Assembly: GCA_028281325.1 (NCBI GenBank)
Contig: JANQKC010000015.1
Coordinates: 1-64,000, forward strand
DNA: 64,000 nt
Direction: 5' to 3'
DNA from: Alphaproteobacteria bacterium
Lineage (GTDB): Bacteria > Pseudomonadota > Alphaproteobacteria > UBA8366
The position numbers and the translations under genes were made by a program. Every line of letters starts with the position of its first letter. Position 1 is the stretch's first letter. Below are positions 21,056 through 30,533 of the stretch, in pieces. The notes under the pieces are model-generated. The model was not told the DNA's origin, did not search any database, and worked only from the letters and a program-made list of their open reading frames with translations.

Positions 21056-22288
21056 TTATGAAAAGGACTTCCCCAGGAAATCCACAAGCTGGAACAGGAC
21101 GAAACCCAAACAACTCACCAATGCAAGAGCCGGCAGCACAATCGCCGTGGCCGGCGTCACGCGGACTCCATCGGACGAAACGTTCAGTCGCAACAGCGCC
21201 AAGTTGACGGCCGCGAAGATGAGCAATGTCAGCGTGGAGGTGAATCGCGCCAGCGCTTCCAGCGGGACGGTAAAGGCCAGCGTCAGCAGGATGCCGGCGC
21301 TGACGCCCGTGGCGAAAACGGGTGTCAGCGTTCGGCGCGATACCGACGCGAAGATCGCCGGCAACGTTCCTTGCCGGCCGAGGCCGTACAACACACGCGA
21401 CGCCATGATGATCTGGACCAAGGCGCCGTTCAAGACGGCGATCACCGCAAGTCCATCGATGGCCAAGGTTGGCAGCCCGGTCAGCCGCACGAAGATATCC
21501 GACAACGGCGCGGTGCTGGCGCTCAATTGCTCGATCGGCATTGTCGCGACCGCGACCCAGGACACCGCGGTGTAAATGATCAGCGTCGCCGCCAGGGTGA
21601 TGCCGATTGCGCGCGGGAAAACCCGCTCGGGACGACGGACCTCTTCCGCCACATTGACCATATCCTCGAACCCGATGAACGCGTAGAACGCCAACACCGC
21701 CCCCGACAAGACGCCCAACACGGCGAAACCGGAGTCGTCAGGCCGGCGCGCGACGACCGTCGAGATCACATCCGCGCCGAACGCATCCCGGCCGACCCAC
21801 ACGATGAGACCGAGGCCGCCGATTTCGAGAACGGTCGCGATCCCGGCGATCAGAACGGATTCGGTAATTCCCCAAACCGCGACGCCGGTCAAAAACAAGA
21901 CGGTCGCAAGAATGATCACCCATCCGGGCGCGGCGACGATGTTCTGAAGATACCCCACCGCGCCGGACACGATTGCCGCGCTGGACACCAATCCCACCAC
22001 GACCACGGCAAGACCGACCGCCATCGACAAGGCCGGCCGACCGAACGCCTGCTCGACATAGACGGCTTCGCCGGCGCTGCGCGGAAAGCGGACGACCAAT
22101 TGGCTGAACGACAAAGCGGTCAGGCCGGCCAGGACCGCCGCGACGATGAAGGACACCGGCGCCAGAACGCCCGCGACGCCCGCGACCTTACCGACCAGCA
22201 CGTATATACCCGCACCAACCGTCGTGCCGAGGCCATACAGCGTGAGTAAAGGAAGCGACAAGCTGCGCTTGAGCGGTTGGCCTTGCAT
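21056..22288 (-). CDS. APC-family amino-acid permease
   Basis: This 410-residue integral membrane protein has about 12 hydrophobic segments. The first, LTLYGLGTTVGAGIYVLVG, carries the Gly-rich unwound helix that binds substrate in the amino acid-polyamine-organocation family. YAFIGFEDMVNVAEEVRRP matches the helix 6 region and the following loop. It probably imports an amino acid or similar solute with a cation. No neighbour narrows the substrate, and no strong ribosome-binding site precedes the ATG. Confidence 0.88.
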   Translation of the reverse strand: MQGQPLKRSLSLPLLTLYGLGTTVGAGIYVLVGKVAGVAGVLAPVSFIVAAVLAGLTALSFSQLVVRFPRSAGEAVYVEQAFGRPALSMAVGLAVVVVGLVSSAAIVSGAVGYLQNIVAAPGWVIILATVLFLTGVAVWGITESVLIAGIATVLEIGGLGLIVWVGRDAFGADVISTVVARRPDDSGFAVLGVLSGAVLAFYAFIGFEDMVNVAEEVRRPERVFPRAIGITLAATLIIYTAVSWVAVATMPIEQLSASTAPLSDIFVRLTGLPTLAIDGLAVIAVLNGALVQIIMASRVLYGLGRQGTLPAIFASVSRRTLTPVFATGVSAGILLTLAFTVPLEALARFTSTLTLLIFAAVNLALLRLNVSSDGVRVTPATAIVLPALALVSCLGFVLFQLVDFLGKSFS

Positions 22289-22396
22289 CCAATTAGGTTA
22301 GGAATAAAGACGCCAGGGCGCATTGACTTGCCGCAATAGGCCGCGAGCCGACATCGTGTCGCCCCGCCTTCCCCCGCGCCGCAAGCGCGAACCGTG

Positions 22397-22822
22397 TCAG
22401 CCTTGGGACCAGGGCAGTCCGGCTTGTTTCCAGCCGCCGACGGTGCCGCGATGACCGCTGGCGTCCTTGTCTCCTTCGAAACCTTCGGCGACATTGATGC
22501 ACCGCCCGAACCCGGCCTCCGTCAAGGCGATTGCCGCATTTCGCGACCGGGCCCCCGACCTGCAGATCAGCAGAACGGTCTGATCGGGCTCCACGCCCGC
22601 TTGTTTGACCTGGTCCACGAAACCGGGATTGACCCCATTCGTCGGGTACACCTGCCACGATACGCACAGTGTTCGTTTATGGAGGTCGTCAAGCTTGGGC
22701 AGTCCGACATACTGCCATTCCGGCGCGGTCCGTACGTCTATGAGGCACGCATCCGGTTCCCGCTGTAGCAAGTCCCACGCTTCTTGCGGATTCAGATCGC
22801 CCGCATAACGCTCATCCGCCAT
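22397..22822 (-). CDS. Rhodanese-like sulfurtransferase
   Basis: This 141-residue single rhodanese domain has its active-site Cys in the loop CRSGARSRNAA. LIDVRTAPEWQYVG and an extended tail (GTVGGWKQAGLPW) match the common stand-alone rhodanese family. The start at MADERYAGDL is chosen because GAGAGGG lies 6 bases upstream; an in-frame ATG 96 bases earlier lacks such a site. It is divergent from the marR-like gene and may share its regulatory region. Confidence 0.9.
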   Translation of the reverse strand: MADERYAGDLNPQEAWDLLQREPDACLIDVRTAPEWQYVGLPKLDDLHKRTLCVSWQVYPTNGVNPGFVDQVKQAGVEPDQTVLLICRSGARSRNAAIALTEAGFGRCINVAEGFEGDKDASGHRGTVGGWKQAGLPWSQG

Positions 22823-22911
22823 GAAATCCCTCTCAATTATGGTTCGATTTTCACTGTTATCGATGTCGGGAGGCGATGCAAGGCGTTCATTCAGAAGGCG
22901 AATCGACGAAG

Positions 22912-22927
22912 TTAACAAGCTTGCTAA
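22912..22927. promoter_or_regulatory. Palindromic operator, probably for the MarR regulator
   Basis: TTAACAAGCTTGCTAA is symmetric except for one base pair and is centred on AAGCTT. It lies 59 bases before the marR start and 90 bases before the divergent rhodanese. Degenerate copies of one arm (TTGCTTAA, GGCTAATA, GGCTTACT) follow over the next 45 bases, up to a TATATAT just before the marR start codon. Confidence 0.5.
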
Positions 22928-22985
22928 AGGAAAGTTTGCTTAAAAAAAGCTGGCTAATAATGAGCAGGCTTACTATATATCTGTC

Positions 22986-23501
22986 ATGACTCAATACGAC
23001 CTGGAAAAAAATCTAGGTTTCCTTCTCAACGACGTTTCCCGGCTGATGCGCCAACGCTTCGACGAACGCGCGCGACGGCTGGGTCTGACGCGGGCGCAAT
23101 GGCGCGTTTTGGGTCATTTGCGTCGATACGAAGGCATCTCTCAAAGCTCGCTCGCCGAGATTCTCGAGGTCGAGAATGTTACGCTCGGCCGGCATATCGA
23201 CCGGCTCGAAGACGACGGTTGGGTCGAGCGACGGCGCGACCCGGCGGACCGGCGCGTCTGGCGGCTGCATCTTGCGGAAAAATCGCGCCCCATGATCGAC
23301 CGCCTTAACACGCTGTCCTCCGAGGTGCGCGAATCCGCGCTAACGGGCCTATCAATTCAGGACAAGGACAAATTGATCGATACTCTTCAATCGATGAAGA
23401 ACAACCTTTTCACCATGAACCACACCACACCGGACGGCAGCGACGAAACGGCGCTTGGCTCGTCAACCAACAGCAAGACTAGGAAGCAAAATGTCGGCTA
23501 G
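22986..23501 (+). CDS. MarR-family transcriptional regulator
   Basis: This 171-residue winged-helix protein carries the MarR DNA-binding region (RAQWRVLGHLRRYEGISQSSLAEIL, then VTLGRHIDRLEDDGWVERRRDPADRR with the wing). MarR proteins usually repress themselves and an adjacent exporter and release DNA when they bind small aromatic compounds. Here the 3' end overlaps the following HlyD-type gene by 11 bases. The start codon lacks a clear ribosome-binding site, which may mean a very short leader. Confidence 0.92.
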   Translation: MTQYDLEKNLGFLLNDVSRLMRQRFDERARRLGLTRAQWRVLGHLRRYEGISQSSLAEILEVENVTLGRHIDRLEDDGWVERRRDPADRRVWRLHLAEKSRPMIDRLNTLSSEVRESALTGLSIQDKDKLIDTLQSMKNNLFTMNHTTPDGSDETALGSSTNSKTRKQNVG

Positions 23502-24603
23502 CCTCAAATACTCCATGCGGGTGCTTTTCTCTCGGTTCAAGCGTCCCGGCTTCATCCGATACGGTCTCCTGATCATCGGCCCGTTGGCGCTCGTTTTGGT
23601 CGGCGCCTACTACTACGCCATCGGCGGCCGTTTCGTTTCCACGGAAAACGCCTATGTGAAGGCCGACAAAATCGCGATCAGCACGGACGTGTCGGGCCGC
23701 GTGACAAAGGTCAACGTCAAGGAAAACCAACTCGTCAAGCGCGACGCGGTCCTGTTCGAAATCGATCGCGAGCCCTTCCAGATCGCCGTGGATAAGGCGG
23801 AAGCCGACCTGCGGGCAATCCGCAACGAGATCGAAGCGACCCGCAAGCTCTTTCGCGAGAAAGAGTCGGACCTAGAGGAAGCCGCCAAGGACGTCGCCTT
23901 CTTTCGCGAGGAGTTCGATCGACGCCGGTCCTTGATGAAGCGCGGCGTGGTATCGCAATCGCGATTCGATACCGCGGGACGAAACCTGGAAGCGTCGCGC
24001 AACCGCATCGATAGCATCCGCGAAGAACTGGGCCGCATGATGGCGCGATTGGGCGGATCGCCCGAAGTGGCGACCGACCTCAACCCGGAGGTGTTGGCGG
24101 CCGAGGCAAAGCTGAACGAAGCAAGGCTCAATCTCTCGCAAACGATCATACGGGCGCCGGCCAACGGAATCGTTACGAAGAACGACCTGCAGGTGGGCGA
24201 GTTCGTCACCATGGGCCGCCCGGTCTTCAGCGTCGTCGCCTGGGACGACATCTGGGTCGAGGCGAACCTCAAGGAAACCGAACTTACGCATGTAACCGAG
24301 GGGCAGTCGGCAACGATCACCGTGGATGCCTATCCCAACGTCAAATGGGAGGCCCGTGTGAAGAGCATCGCCCCGGCGACCGGCGCGGAATTCTCGATCC
24401 TGCCGCCTCAGAACGCCACCGGCAACTGGGTGAAAGTGGTGCAACGCGTGCCGGTTCGTCTGGAACTCGACCAAACGACGTCCGGGCCGCCGTTGCGCGC
24501 CGGGATGAGCGTCGTGGTCTCGATCGATACGGAACACGAACGCGACCTGCCGCCGATCGTCGCGCGGGCCGTCGCCTTCATCAAGGGCGACGGCGGGCAA
24601 TAA
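23491..24603 (+). CDS. HlyD/EmrA-type membrane fusion protein
   Basis: This 370-residue protein has one N-terminal membrane anchor (about 25-45), a biotinyl-lipoyl-like half (ISTDVSGRVTKVNVKENQLV), a coiled-coil hairpin (about 95-200), and the second lipoyl half (APANGIVTKNDLQVGEFVTMG) plus a beta-barrel domain. Such proteins link an inner-membrane exporter to an outer-membrane channel. AGGAAG precedes the ATG, and the gene overlaps marR. The expected partner (an EmrB-type MFS exporter) is absent: an unrelated CoA-transferase follows. Confidence 0.9.
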   Translation: MSASLKYSMRVLFSRFKRPGFIRYGLLIIGPLALVLVGAYYYAIGGRFVSTENAYVKADKIAISTDVSGRVTKVNVKENQLVKRDAVLFEIDREPFQIAVDKAEADLRAIRNEIEATRKLFREKESDLEEAAKDVAFFREEFDRRRSLMKRGVVSQSRFDTAGRNLEASRNRIDSIREELGRMMARLGGSPEVATDLNPEVLAAEAKLNEARLNLSQTIIRAPANGIVTKNDLQVGEFVTMGRPVFSVVAWDDIWVEANLKETELTHVTEGQSATITVDAYPNVKWEARVKSIAPATGAEFSILPPQNATGNWVKVVQRVPVRLELDQTTSGPPLRAGMSVVVSIDTEHERDLPPIVARAVAFIKGDGGQ

Positions 24604-24808
24604 TGCGGATGCCGGCGCGGCCCAGTCAGGCCTGCCGGCCGCTATCCTGTCGTGCCTGGACCGCAGGACAAATACCGTCGCCATAAGGCGACGCCCGCCG
24701 CCGCGGCAAACCGTCGGCGTGCATTGGTTCGCGCATTGCTCTAGGCTTGCGCCGACCGCATTCGCCGGTCCTCACCTCTAACCACCATTCCGCCGCGGAG
24801 GACCGCCC

Positions 24809-25996
24809 ATGTCCCATGAACGCCCATTTGCCGGCCTCAAGGTCTGCGACATCTCGCAGGGTATCTCCGGTCCTTACTGCGGCATGATGCTGGCGCAATA
24901 CGGCGCGGACGTGGTCAAGATAGAAGGCCTGAACGGCGACTGGATCCGAAACATGGGCGGTCGGATCGAAGGCGACCATTCGGCCCAATCGCTCGCCATG
25001 AACCGCGGCAAGCGCAGCATCGCGCTCGACCTGAAGAATCCGAAGGGTCTCGAAATCGCCCGGCGGTTCGCCCATGAAGCGGATGTGATCACGCAGAACT
25101 TCCGGCCCGGCGTCATCGAACGGTTGGGACTGGGGTACGACGACGTCGCCGCCGCCAATCCCGAGGTGATCTATCTCACCGTCACCGGGTTCGGCACCGC
25201 CGGCCCGCTGGTCAACCGGCCCGTCACCGACCAAATCATGCAAGGTTTTTCCGGGCTGCAGTCGATCACCCGCGACCGCGAAGGCGTGCCGCTGGGCGTC
25301 GGCACCGCGATCATCGACTACATCACCGGCATCTACGGCTATCAGGCCGTCGCGACCGCGCTCTACGCCCGCGCCATGGGATCCGGCGGCCGGCATGTAA
25401 AGGTCAGCATGCTGCAGGCCGCGCTGGCGGTGCAGGCCGGACAGTTCATCCGGCATCACACGCAAGGCAAACAACCGCCCGCGGTCGGGGTCCCGGTGGG
25501 GGTGTTCAGCACCAAGGACGGGTATCTCAGCCTCAGTTCCAACAAGCCGACGCATTTCGCCGAAGTCTGCGACCTGCTTGGCCTGAACGACCTGAAGAAC
25601 GACCCCGACTACGACACGCATCAGAAACGCATCTGGAAGTCGACGGAGATCAACGCCGAATTCCAGACCGCGCTCCTCTCGAAGAGCGCAGCCGAGTGGG
25701 AAGAGAAATTCAGCGCGTTGGGGCTGATGTGCACCCGGGTGAACGGCTACGGCGACCTGCTCGACCACGCGCAGGTCAAGGCCGAGGAAATCTTCACCTG
25801 GGCCGAACAGGCCGATACCGGCGCCATCCCGGTGCCGAACCTGCCCGGCGTCGATCCGGCCACCCCGGACGACGCGCGCGCGACGTCGCCCCGAATCGGG
25901 GAGCATACCCAAACCTTGCTGGCGGAACTCGGATACCAAGCGGGCGACATCGCCGCCCTCGCCGCCGAGAAGGTTATTCCGCCCAGCGAGACATGA
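24809..25996 (+). CDS. Class III (CaiB/BaiF) CoA-transferase
   Basis: This 395-residue protein has the family III CoA-transferase signatures: LKVCDISQGISGPYCGMMLA at the N-terminus, a YGADVVKIE segment with the likely catalytic Asp nearby, NRGKRSIALDLKNPKG and the VITQNFRPGVIERLGLGYDD region. Such enzymes move CoA between carboxylic acids. A GGAGGA site precedes the ATG. The enoyl-CoA hydratase gene 40 bases downstream suggests both act on the same acyl-CoA. Two more family members occur at 33.2 and 39.8 kb. Confidence 0.9.
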   Translation: MSHERPFAGLKVCDISQGISGPYCGMMLAQYGADVVKIEGLNGDWIRNMGGRIEGDHSAQSLAMNRGKRSIALDLKNPKGLEIARRFAHEADVITQNFRPGVIERLGLGYDDVAAANPEVIYLTVTGFGTAGPLVNRPVTDQIMQGFSGLQSITRDREGVPLGVGTAIIDYITGIYGYQAVATALYARAMGSGGRHVKVSMLQAALAVQAGQFIRHHTQGKQPPAVGVPVGVFSTKDGYLSLSSNKPTHFAEVCDLLGLNDLKNDPDYDTHQKRIWKSTEINAEFQTALLSKSAAEWEEKFSALGLMCTRVNGYGDLLDHAQVKAEEIFTWAEQADTGAIPVPNLPGVDPATPDDARATSPRIGEHTQTLLAELGYQAGDIAALAAEKVIPPSET

Positions 25997-26036
25997 CCCA
26001 AGGAAGAACGATCACCACAGAAGGATCACCCGAAGA

Positions 26037-26789
26037 ATGAGCGACAATCTCGTTACCTATGAATCGAAAGACAACATCGCCTTCATCACGATCAACCGTC
26101 CGGACAAGCTGAACGCGCTCAGCAACGCGGTCGTGGTCGAAATCCGCGAGGCGATGATCCAGTACCGCGATTCCGACGACCGCTGCGCCATCGTCAGCGG
26201 CGCGGGGGACCGCGCCTTCTCGGTCGGCGCCGACCTGAAGGACCCGCCACGCGACCCGGATCTCTGGGAATGCATGCCCGGTGTCGGCGTCGACGTGGAC
26301 AAGCCGCTTATCGCCGCCGTTTCCGGCTACTGCGTCGGCGGCGCCTATGTCCTGGTCCAGTTCTGCGACCTCGCCGTCGCGTCCGAGACCGCCGATTTCT
26401 TCTACCCGGAGGCCCAGATCGGTTTCTGCGGCGGATTGATCGCCGGCTGCGCCGGGCGAATCCCGTACAAGATCGCCATGGAGTTCATGCTGACCGGCAA
26501 GCATTTCGACGCCCAGCGCGCCTATGAGGTGGGCATGGTCAACAAGGTCGTGCCGGCGGGCCAGCATATCGAAGGCGCGATGGAATATGCGGAAATCCTA
26601 CGCGACAGCGCCCCGCTCGTGATCGGCGCGTTGAAGCGTTTCGTGCGCAACACCGTCATCCCGCGCGGACCGTCCGAACAATCCGGACTGGCCCAACGCG
26701 ACCTCCTCGCGATCCGCCGTAGCGAAGACCAGCAAGAAGGCGGTCGCGCGTTCCGCGAGAAGCGCAAACCGGTCTTCACCGGCCGCTAA
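26037..26789 (+). CDS. Enoyl-CoA hydratase/isomerase family protein
   Basis: This 250-residue crotonase-fold protein has the oxyanion-hole segments AFSVGADLKD (about 60-69) and SGYCVGGAYVLVQFCDLAVA (about 95-114). The segment FFYPEAQIGFCGG covers the usual second catalytic region, but the acidic pair of classical hydratases is not clearly conserved, so isomerase or another crotonase chemistry is possible. It follows the CoA-transferase by 40 bases and likely shares its operon. Confidence 0.85.
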   Translation: MSDNLVTYESKDNIAFITINRPDKLNALSNAVVVEIREAMIQYRDSDDRCAIVSGAGDRAFSVGADLKDPPRDPDLWECMPGVGVDVDKPLIAAVSGYCVGGAYVLVQFCDLAVASETADFFYPEAQIGFCGGLIAGCAGRIPYKIAMEFMLTGKHFDAQRAYEVGMVNKVVPAGQHIEGAMEYAEILRDSAPLVIGALKRFVRNTVIPRGPSEQSGLAQRDLLAIRRSEDQQEGGRAFREKRKPVFTGR

Positions 26790-26898
26790 CCGTCGTTGAA
26801 GCGCGGGCGTCGGCGGGCGTCCGCGCTTTCCCAATTTCGGCGGAACGCCGTTGTCGCGTATCCTGGGCCGGCAACCATGCGCGCAGGAAGAAAACACG

Positions 26899-27522
26899 AT
26901 GAAGCTCTATATCACCCCCGGTTCGCCCTACGCTCGAATGGCCCGCGTCGTCGTCCAGGAGAAGAAGCTGGAAGACCGCGTCGAGATCATCGAGGCCCAG
27001 ACCCGAACCGAGAACTCGCCCTACTACGAGATCAACCCGTCCGGACGGGTGCCCTATCTTGTGCTCGACGACGGCAGCGGGTTGGAAGAGTCGGCCTTGG
27101 TGTGCCGCTATCTGGATGCGCTCGACGGCGCGCCGACGCTCGACTCGGCACCAGACGCGCCGGATTGGGAATTGCCGCGACTGGAAGCGATGGCGCGCAG
27201 CTTGTTGGACGGCATCGGCGTCTGGTCGCGAGAGTTTGTCTATCGGCCGGCCGAAATCCGGTCGGACTTCATCATCGGCCACGAAACCGCCCGCGCCATG
27301 CGGATGCTGGATGTCTTCGAACGGGAGATCGATAACCCCGTGCTCAACGGGCCGCTCAACATGGCGCAATTGACGCTGGCCTGCGCCCTGCATGGCCGGG
27401 ACCTGCTCGCCGGCGGCGTCGACTGGCGCGGGGACCGACCGAAACTGGCCGCCTGGGTCGACCGAATCGGCGAGCGGCGGTCATTCGCGTCGACCAAACC
27501 GCCGCCCCGAAAGCCGCATTAG
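26899..27522 (+). CDS. Glutathione S-transferase family protein
   Basis: This 207-residue protein has an N-terminal thioredoxin-like domain (MKLYITPGSPYARMARVVV, then NPSGRVPYLVLDDG with the cis-Pro, and LEESALVCRYLD for glutathione gamma-Glu contact) and an all-helical C-terminal domain. The start is placed at the ATG preceded by AGGAAG. It may detoxify or isomerise intermediates of the surrounding catabolic genes; its substrate is not known. Confidence 0.87.
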   Translation: MKLYITPGSPYARMARVVVQEKKLEDRVEIIEAQTRTENSPYYEINPSGRVPYLVLDDGSGLEESALVCRYLDALDGAPTLDSAPDAPDWELPRLEAMARSLLDGIGVWSREFVYRPAEIRSDFIIGHETARAMRMLDVFEREIDNPVLNGPLNMAQLTLACALHGRDLLAGGVDWRGDRPKLAAWVDRIGERRSFASTKPPPRKPH

Positions 27523-27547
27523 TCCGACGACGCAAAGGATTCCCGCC

Positions 27548-28393
27548 ATGCCCAAGATCGACGTGAACGGCGTCAACATCTACTACGAGGAGGCGGGCAG
27601 CGGCGTACCGATCCTGTTCCTGCACGAGTTCGCGGGCGATTACCGCAGCTGGGAGCCGCAGATGCGTTTCTTCGCGCGCCGCAACCGCTGCATCACCCTG
27701 TCCTATCGCGGCTACCCACCGTCGGACATCCCGGACGATCCGGACGCCTATTCGCAGGATATCTTCCTCGACGACATCCTCGGCGTGATGGACGCGCTGA
27801 AGATCGACAAGGCGCATCTCTGCGGCCTGTCGGTCGGCGCGAACAGCGCCGTCTTCATGGGCATGCGCGCGCCGGAACGCTGCCTGTCGCTGGTCGTCGC
27901 CGGCGGCGGCCACGGCAGCGTCAAGGGGGCGGAAGACCGCGAGGAATTCGAGCAGGATTTCTCGGTCCGCGCGGAACGCCTGCTGAAGGAAGGCATGGAG
28001 GTGATCGCCCGCGAACAGGCGGACAAGCCGAACCGCCGCCCAATGAAGGCGAAAGACCCACGCGGCTGGGCCGAATTCCGCGACCAGCTCATCGAGCACG
28101 ACGCAAAAGGCTCCGCCTACACCGCCGTCGGCGTGCCGCTGAAACGGCCGAACTTCCAGGACATCGAGAAAGACCTCGCCGCCATGGACGTTCCGACGCT
28201 GATCATCGTCGGCGACCAGGACGCCAACTGCATCGAAGGCAGTCTCTTTCTGAAACAGGCCCTGCCCCGCGCAGGCCTCGCCGTCTTCCCGATGAGCGGC
28301 CATCTGCTGCCGATCGAGGAGCCGGACCTGTTCAACCGCATGGTCCTGGAATTCATCACCCAGGCCGAGGCCGGACGATGGGAAAAGCCGTAG
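27548..28393 (+). CDS. Alpha/beta hydrolase
   Basis: This 281-residue alpha/beta-hydrolase-fold protein has its nucleophile Ser in CGLSVGANSA (about residue 96), the oxyanion HEFAGDYRSWEPQ segment and a late His in MSGHLLPIEEP. Similar proteins hydrolyse esters, enol-lactones or C-C bonds in aromatic degradation. The open frame continues upstream within the GST gene, but conservation begins at MPKIDVNGVNIYYEE. It follows the GST gene by 25 bases and likely shares a transcript. Confidence 0.85.
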   Translation: MPKIDVNGVNIYYEEAGSGVPILFLHEFAGDYRSWEPQMRFFARRNRCITLSYRGYPPSDIPDDPDAYSQDIFLDDILGVMDALKIDKAHLCGLSVGANSAVFMGMRAPERCLSLVVAGGGHGSVKGAEDREEFEQDFSVRAERLLKEGMEVIAREQADKPNRRPMKAKDPRGWAEFRDQLIEHDAKGSAYTAVGVPLKRPNFQDIEKDLAAMDVPTLIIVGDQDANCIEGSLFLKQALPRAGLAVFPMSGHLLPIEEPDLFNRMVLEFITQAEAGRWEKP

Positions 28394-28440
28394 GGACGCG
28401 TAAATCGAACGGCCAGTAGACAGACAAGCCGGGCGCAATC

Positions 28441-28663
28441 ACCCTTCGAGACGCTCAGGGTGAGGCAATATCTGTAAGCGTCCAACAAACGTTCCACCAA
28501 ACACGGAACCTCATGCTGAGCCTGTCGAAGCATGTGCGCGGCAGGGAATTCATCCGGAATCCATGCAGCAAAGGTTACCCTGTTTAACGCCACACAAGCT
28601 CGTCACTCCCGCGGACGCGGGAGTCCAGAGATCACGGAACTGGATTCCCGCGTGCGCGGGAAT
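28441..28663. repeat. Cluster of short dispersed inverted repeats
   Basis: This gene-free stretch (28394-28693) holds two repeat types. CCTTCGAGACGCTCAGGGTG (from 28442) and CTGAGCCTGTCGAAG (28517-28531) resemble the repeat seen again at 36.2 kb. Two perfect 9-bp palindromes follow: ACTCCCGCG-GA-CGCGGGAGT (28605-28624) and ATTCCCGCG-TG-CGCGGGAAT (28644-28663). They sit between convergent genes, where they could also end both transcripts. Confidence 0.75.
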
Positions 28664-28693
28664 GACGTTAGGAGACTGGCGGTAAATCGGGTT

Positions 28694-29494
28694 CTACCGC
28701 CCCTTGAACACGGCCTTGCGCTTCTCGACGAAGGCGGTCACGCCTTCCACGTGATCCTCGGTCGTCATGCACTCGGCGAGGCTACGGGTTTCCAGCGTCA
28801 TCTGCTGCTCGATCGTGTTGTTCAGCGACGCGTTGAACAGGGCCTTGGTGTTGCCGAGCGCCTTGGTCGCCGAACTTGCGAGCCGCTTCGCGATCTTCTC
28901 GGTCTCCTCCGCAAGCTTGTCCTGCGGGACCACCCAATTCACTAAGCCGATCTCTTGCGCCGTGTCGGCGTCGAACAGGTCGCTCAGAAACGCGAGTTCG
29001 AAGGCCTTCTTCATCCCCATCATGCGCGGCAGGAAGAAGGACGAGCCGCCGTCCGGGCTGATGCCGATTTTGGAGAAGGCGAAGGTGAACTTGGTGCCTT
29101 CGGCCGCGATCGCGAGATCGCAGGCGCCGACCAGCGACAGCCCGCCCCCCGCACAGGCCCCGTGCACGCTGGCCAGCACCGGCTTCGGCATGCGCCGCAG
29201 CGCCTGGATGCGATAATCGGTGACATGCATCGAGTGCAGCCGCTGCTTGTAGCGCTCCTCCGCGGTCATGCTCTGGGTCGCCTCGTACATCGTCTTCACG
29301 TCGCCGCCCGCGAGGAAGCTCTTGCCCGCGCCGCGCAGCACGAGGCAACGGACCGCATCGTCCCGTTCCAGATCGGCGAGGATGCCGAAAAAGGCCTGGC
29401 GCATTTCCAGGTCCAGCGCGTTGCGCGCCTCGGGCCGGTTGAAGGTGATCCAGGCGATGTTGTCGCTGATGTCGACGAGGATCTTGTCGGTCAT
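28694..29494 (-). CDS. Enoyl-CoA hydratase family protein
   Basis: This 266-residue crotonase-fold protein has NRPEARNALDLEMRQAF, the oxyanion-hole GKSFLAGGDVKTM and VHGACAGGGLSLVGACDLAIA, and IGISPDGGSSFFLPR, where the Asp lies in the region of catalytic acids in hydratases. It probably hydrates or isomerises an enoyl-CoA. It is separated from the upstream dienelactone hydrolase by about 100 bases on the same strand. Confidence 0.88.
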   Translation of the reverse strand: MTDKILVDISDNIAWITFNRPEARNALDLEMRQAFFGILADLERDDAVRCLVLRGAGKSFLAGGDVKTMYEATQSMTAEERYKQRLHSMHVTDYRIQALRRMPKPVLASVHGACAGGGLSLVGACDLAIAAEGTKFTFAFSKIGISPDGGSSFFLPRMMGMKKAFELAFLSDLFDADTAQEIGLVNWVVPQDKLAEETEKIAKRLASSATKALGNTKALFNASLNNTIEQQMTLETRSLAECMTTEDHVEGVTAFVEKRKAVFKGR

Positions 29495-29595
29495 GCCGGA
29501 CTTCCCTTTCGAATTCGTGTCGTTCTAAAGATTGCGGCGGCCGCGCATAGGAGTCACGCGGCCGCCGCACCCGATCATGGAAACCGTCTCAGGCG

Positions 29596-30264
29596 TTACC
29601 CGACATACTGCGCGAACATTTCCATGGTGCGCTTGTGGGATAGCTCCGCACTTTCCTTGTGGTAGGACTCGCGGTCGTCGCACATGAAGCCGTGCCCCGC
29701 CGGATAGACGAAGGACGCCACGTCGGGGTGCTGCGCTTCGACGGCGCGCACCTTTTCCATCGGGATCGACGCGTCGGTCTCTCCCCAATGGAATTCCAGC
29801 GGGCATTTCGGCTTTTCGCTCATGAAATCCGGAACACGCCCGCCGTAATAGCTCGACGCACAGGCCAAGCCCTCGACCCGGCAGGCCGCCAGGAAGGTGA
29901 CACTGCCGCCCCAACACCAGCCGGTGACACCGACCTTGCCGGCCTCGGCCAGCAGCGCCCGGGTGGCGTCGATGTCCTTCATGACGTCATCGAAGTTGGA
30001 CGCCTGCATCGCGCCGATGCCCTTCTCGCGGTCTTCGCCGGTGTAGCCGACCTCGATGCCGCGCTCGACCCGGTCGTACAGCGCCGGCGCGATCGCCAGA
30101 TAGCCGGCGGCCGCGTAGGTGTCGGCCATATGCCGGATATGCGGATTGACGCCGAAGGCTTCCTGCACGACCAGGATCCCACCTTTCGGCGTTCCGCTCG
30201 GGTCGGCCCGATAGGCGGCGAATGTATGACCGTCCGACGCGGTGATTTCGATATCGGTTCCCAT
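29596..30264 (-). CDS. Dienelactone hydrolase family protein
   Basis: This 222-residue alpha/beta hydrolase has the family's Cys-Asp-His triad: Cys117 in TGWCWGG, Asp164 in GETDASIP and His191 in PAGHGFMCD. Dienelactone hydrolases open lactones formed in (chloro)catechol degradation, but many relatives act on other esters. The start at 30264 is preferred because GGGAG lies about 8 bases upstream and falls within the alternative start 15 bases earlier. Confidence 0.9.
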   Translation of the reverse strand: MGTDIEITASDGHTFAAYRADPSGTPKGGILVVQEAFGVNPHIRHMADTYAAAGYLAIAPALYDRVERGIEVGYTGEDREKGIGAMQASNFDDVMKDIDATRALLAEAGKVGVTGWCWGGSVTFLAACRVEGLACASSYYGGRVPDFMSEKPKCPLEFHWGETDASIPMEKVRAVEAQHPDVASFVYPAGHGFMCDDRESYHKESAELSHKRTMEMFAQYVG

Positions 30265-30415
30265 CTGATACTCCCTCATTCGGTTGTGGCGGCCGGATAT
30301 CGCCGCTTGGTGTTGAGACTGACTTTACCGCATCCGCCCCATCCCCTGTCCAGCACCACTACCCGATACCAGGGTCTGGGGCGGCTTTTTGCAGTCTGCT
30401 GGGCACATTTGCTAT

Positions 30416-30431
30416 ATTTGCGCGGACAAAT
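30416..30431. promoter_or_regulatory. Small palindrome between dienelactone hydrolase and the TauD pair
   Basis: ATTTG-CGCGGA-CAAAT lies in the 269-base divergent gap, about 100 bases before the first dioxygenase gene. Its size and symmetry fit a repressor site, but no regulator gene is nearby and the match is short. Confidence 0.25.
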
Positions 30432-30533
30432 CGTGAAATCGTGGACGTCGCCCGTTGTCCCGCCGAAATCAGGCTCTTCCTGATGCGCGGGCCGCCCTGC
30501 CGCACAAAGGCGACACGGAAAAGAGGACACAGC

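Noticed and set aside
28605..28663. CRISPR-like repeat-spacer unit
   Set aside because: Only two palindromes with different sequence and no regular spacing; they are dispersed intergenic repeats.
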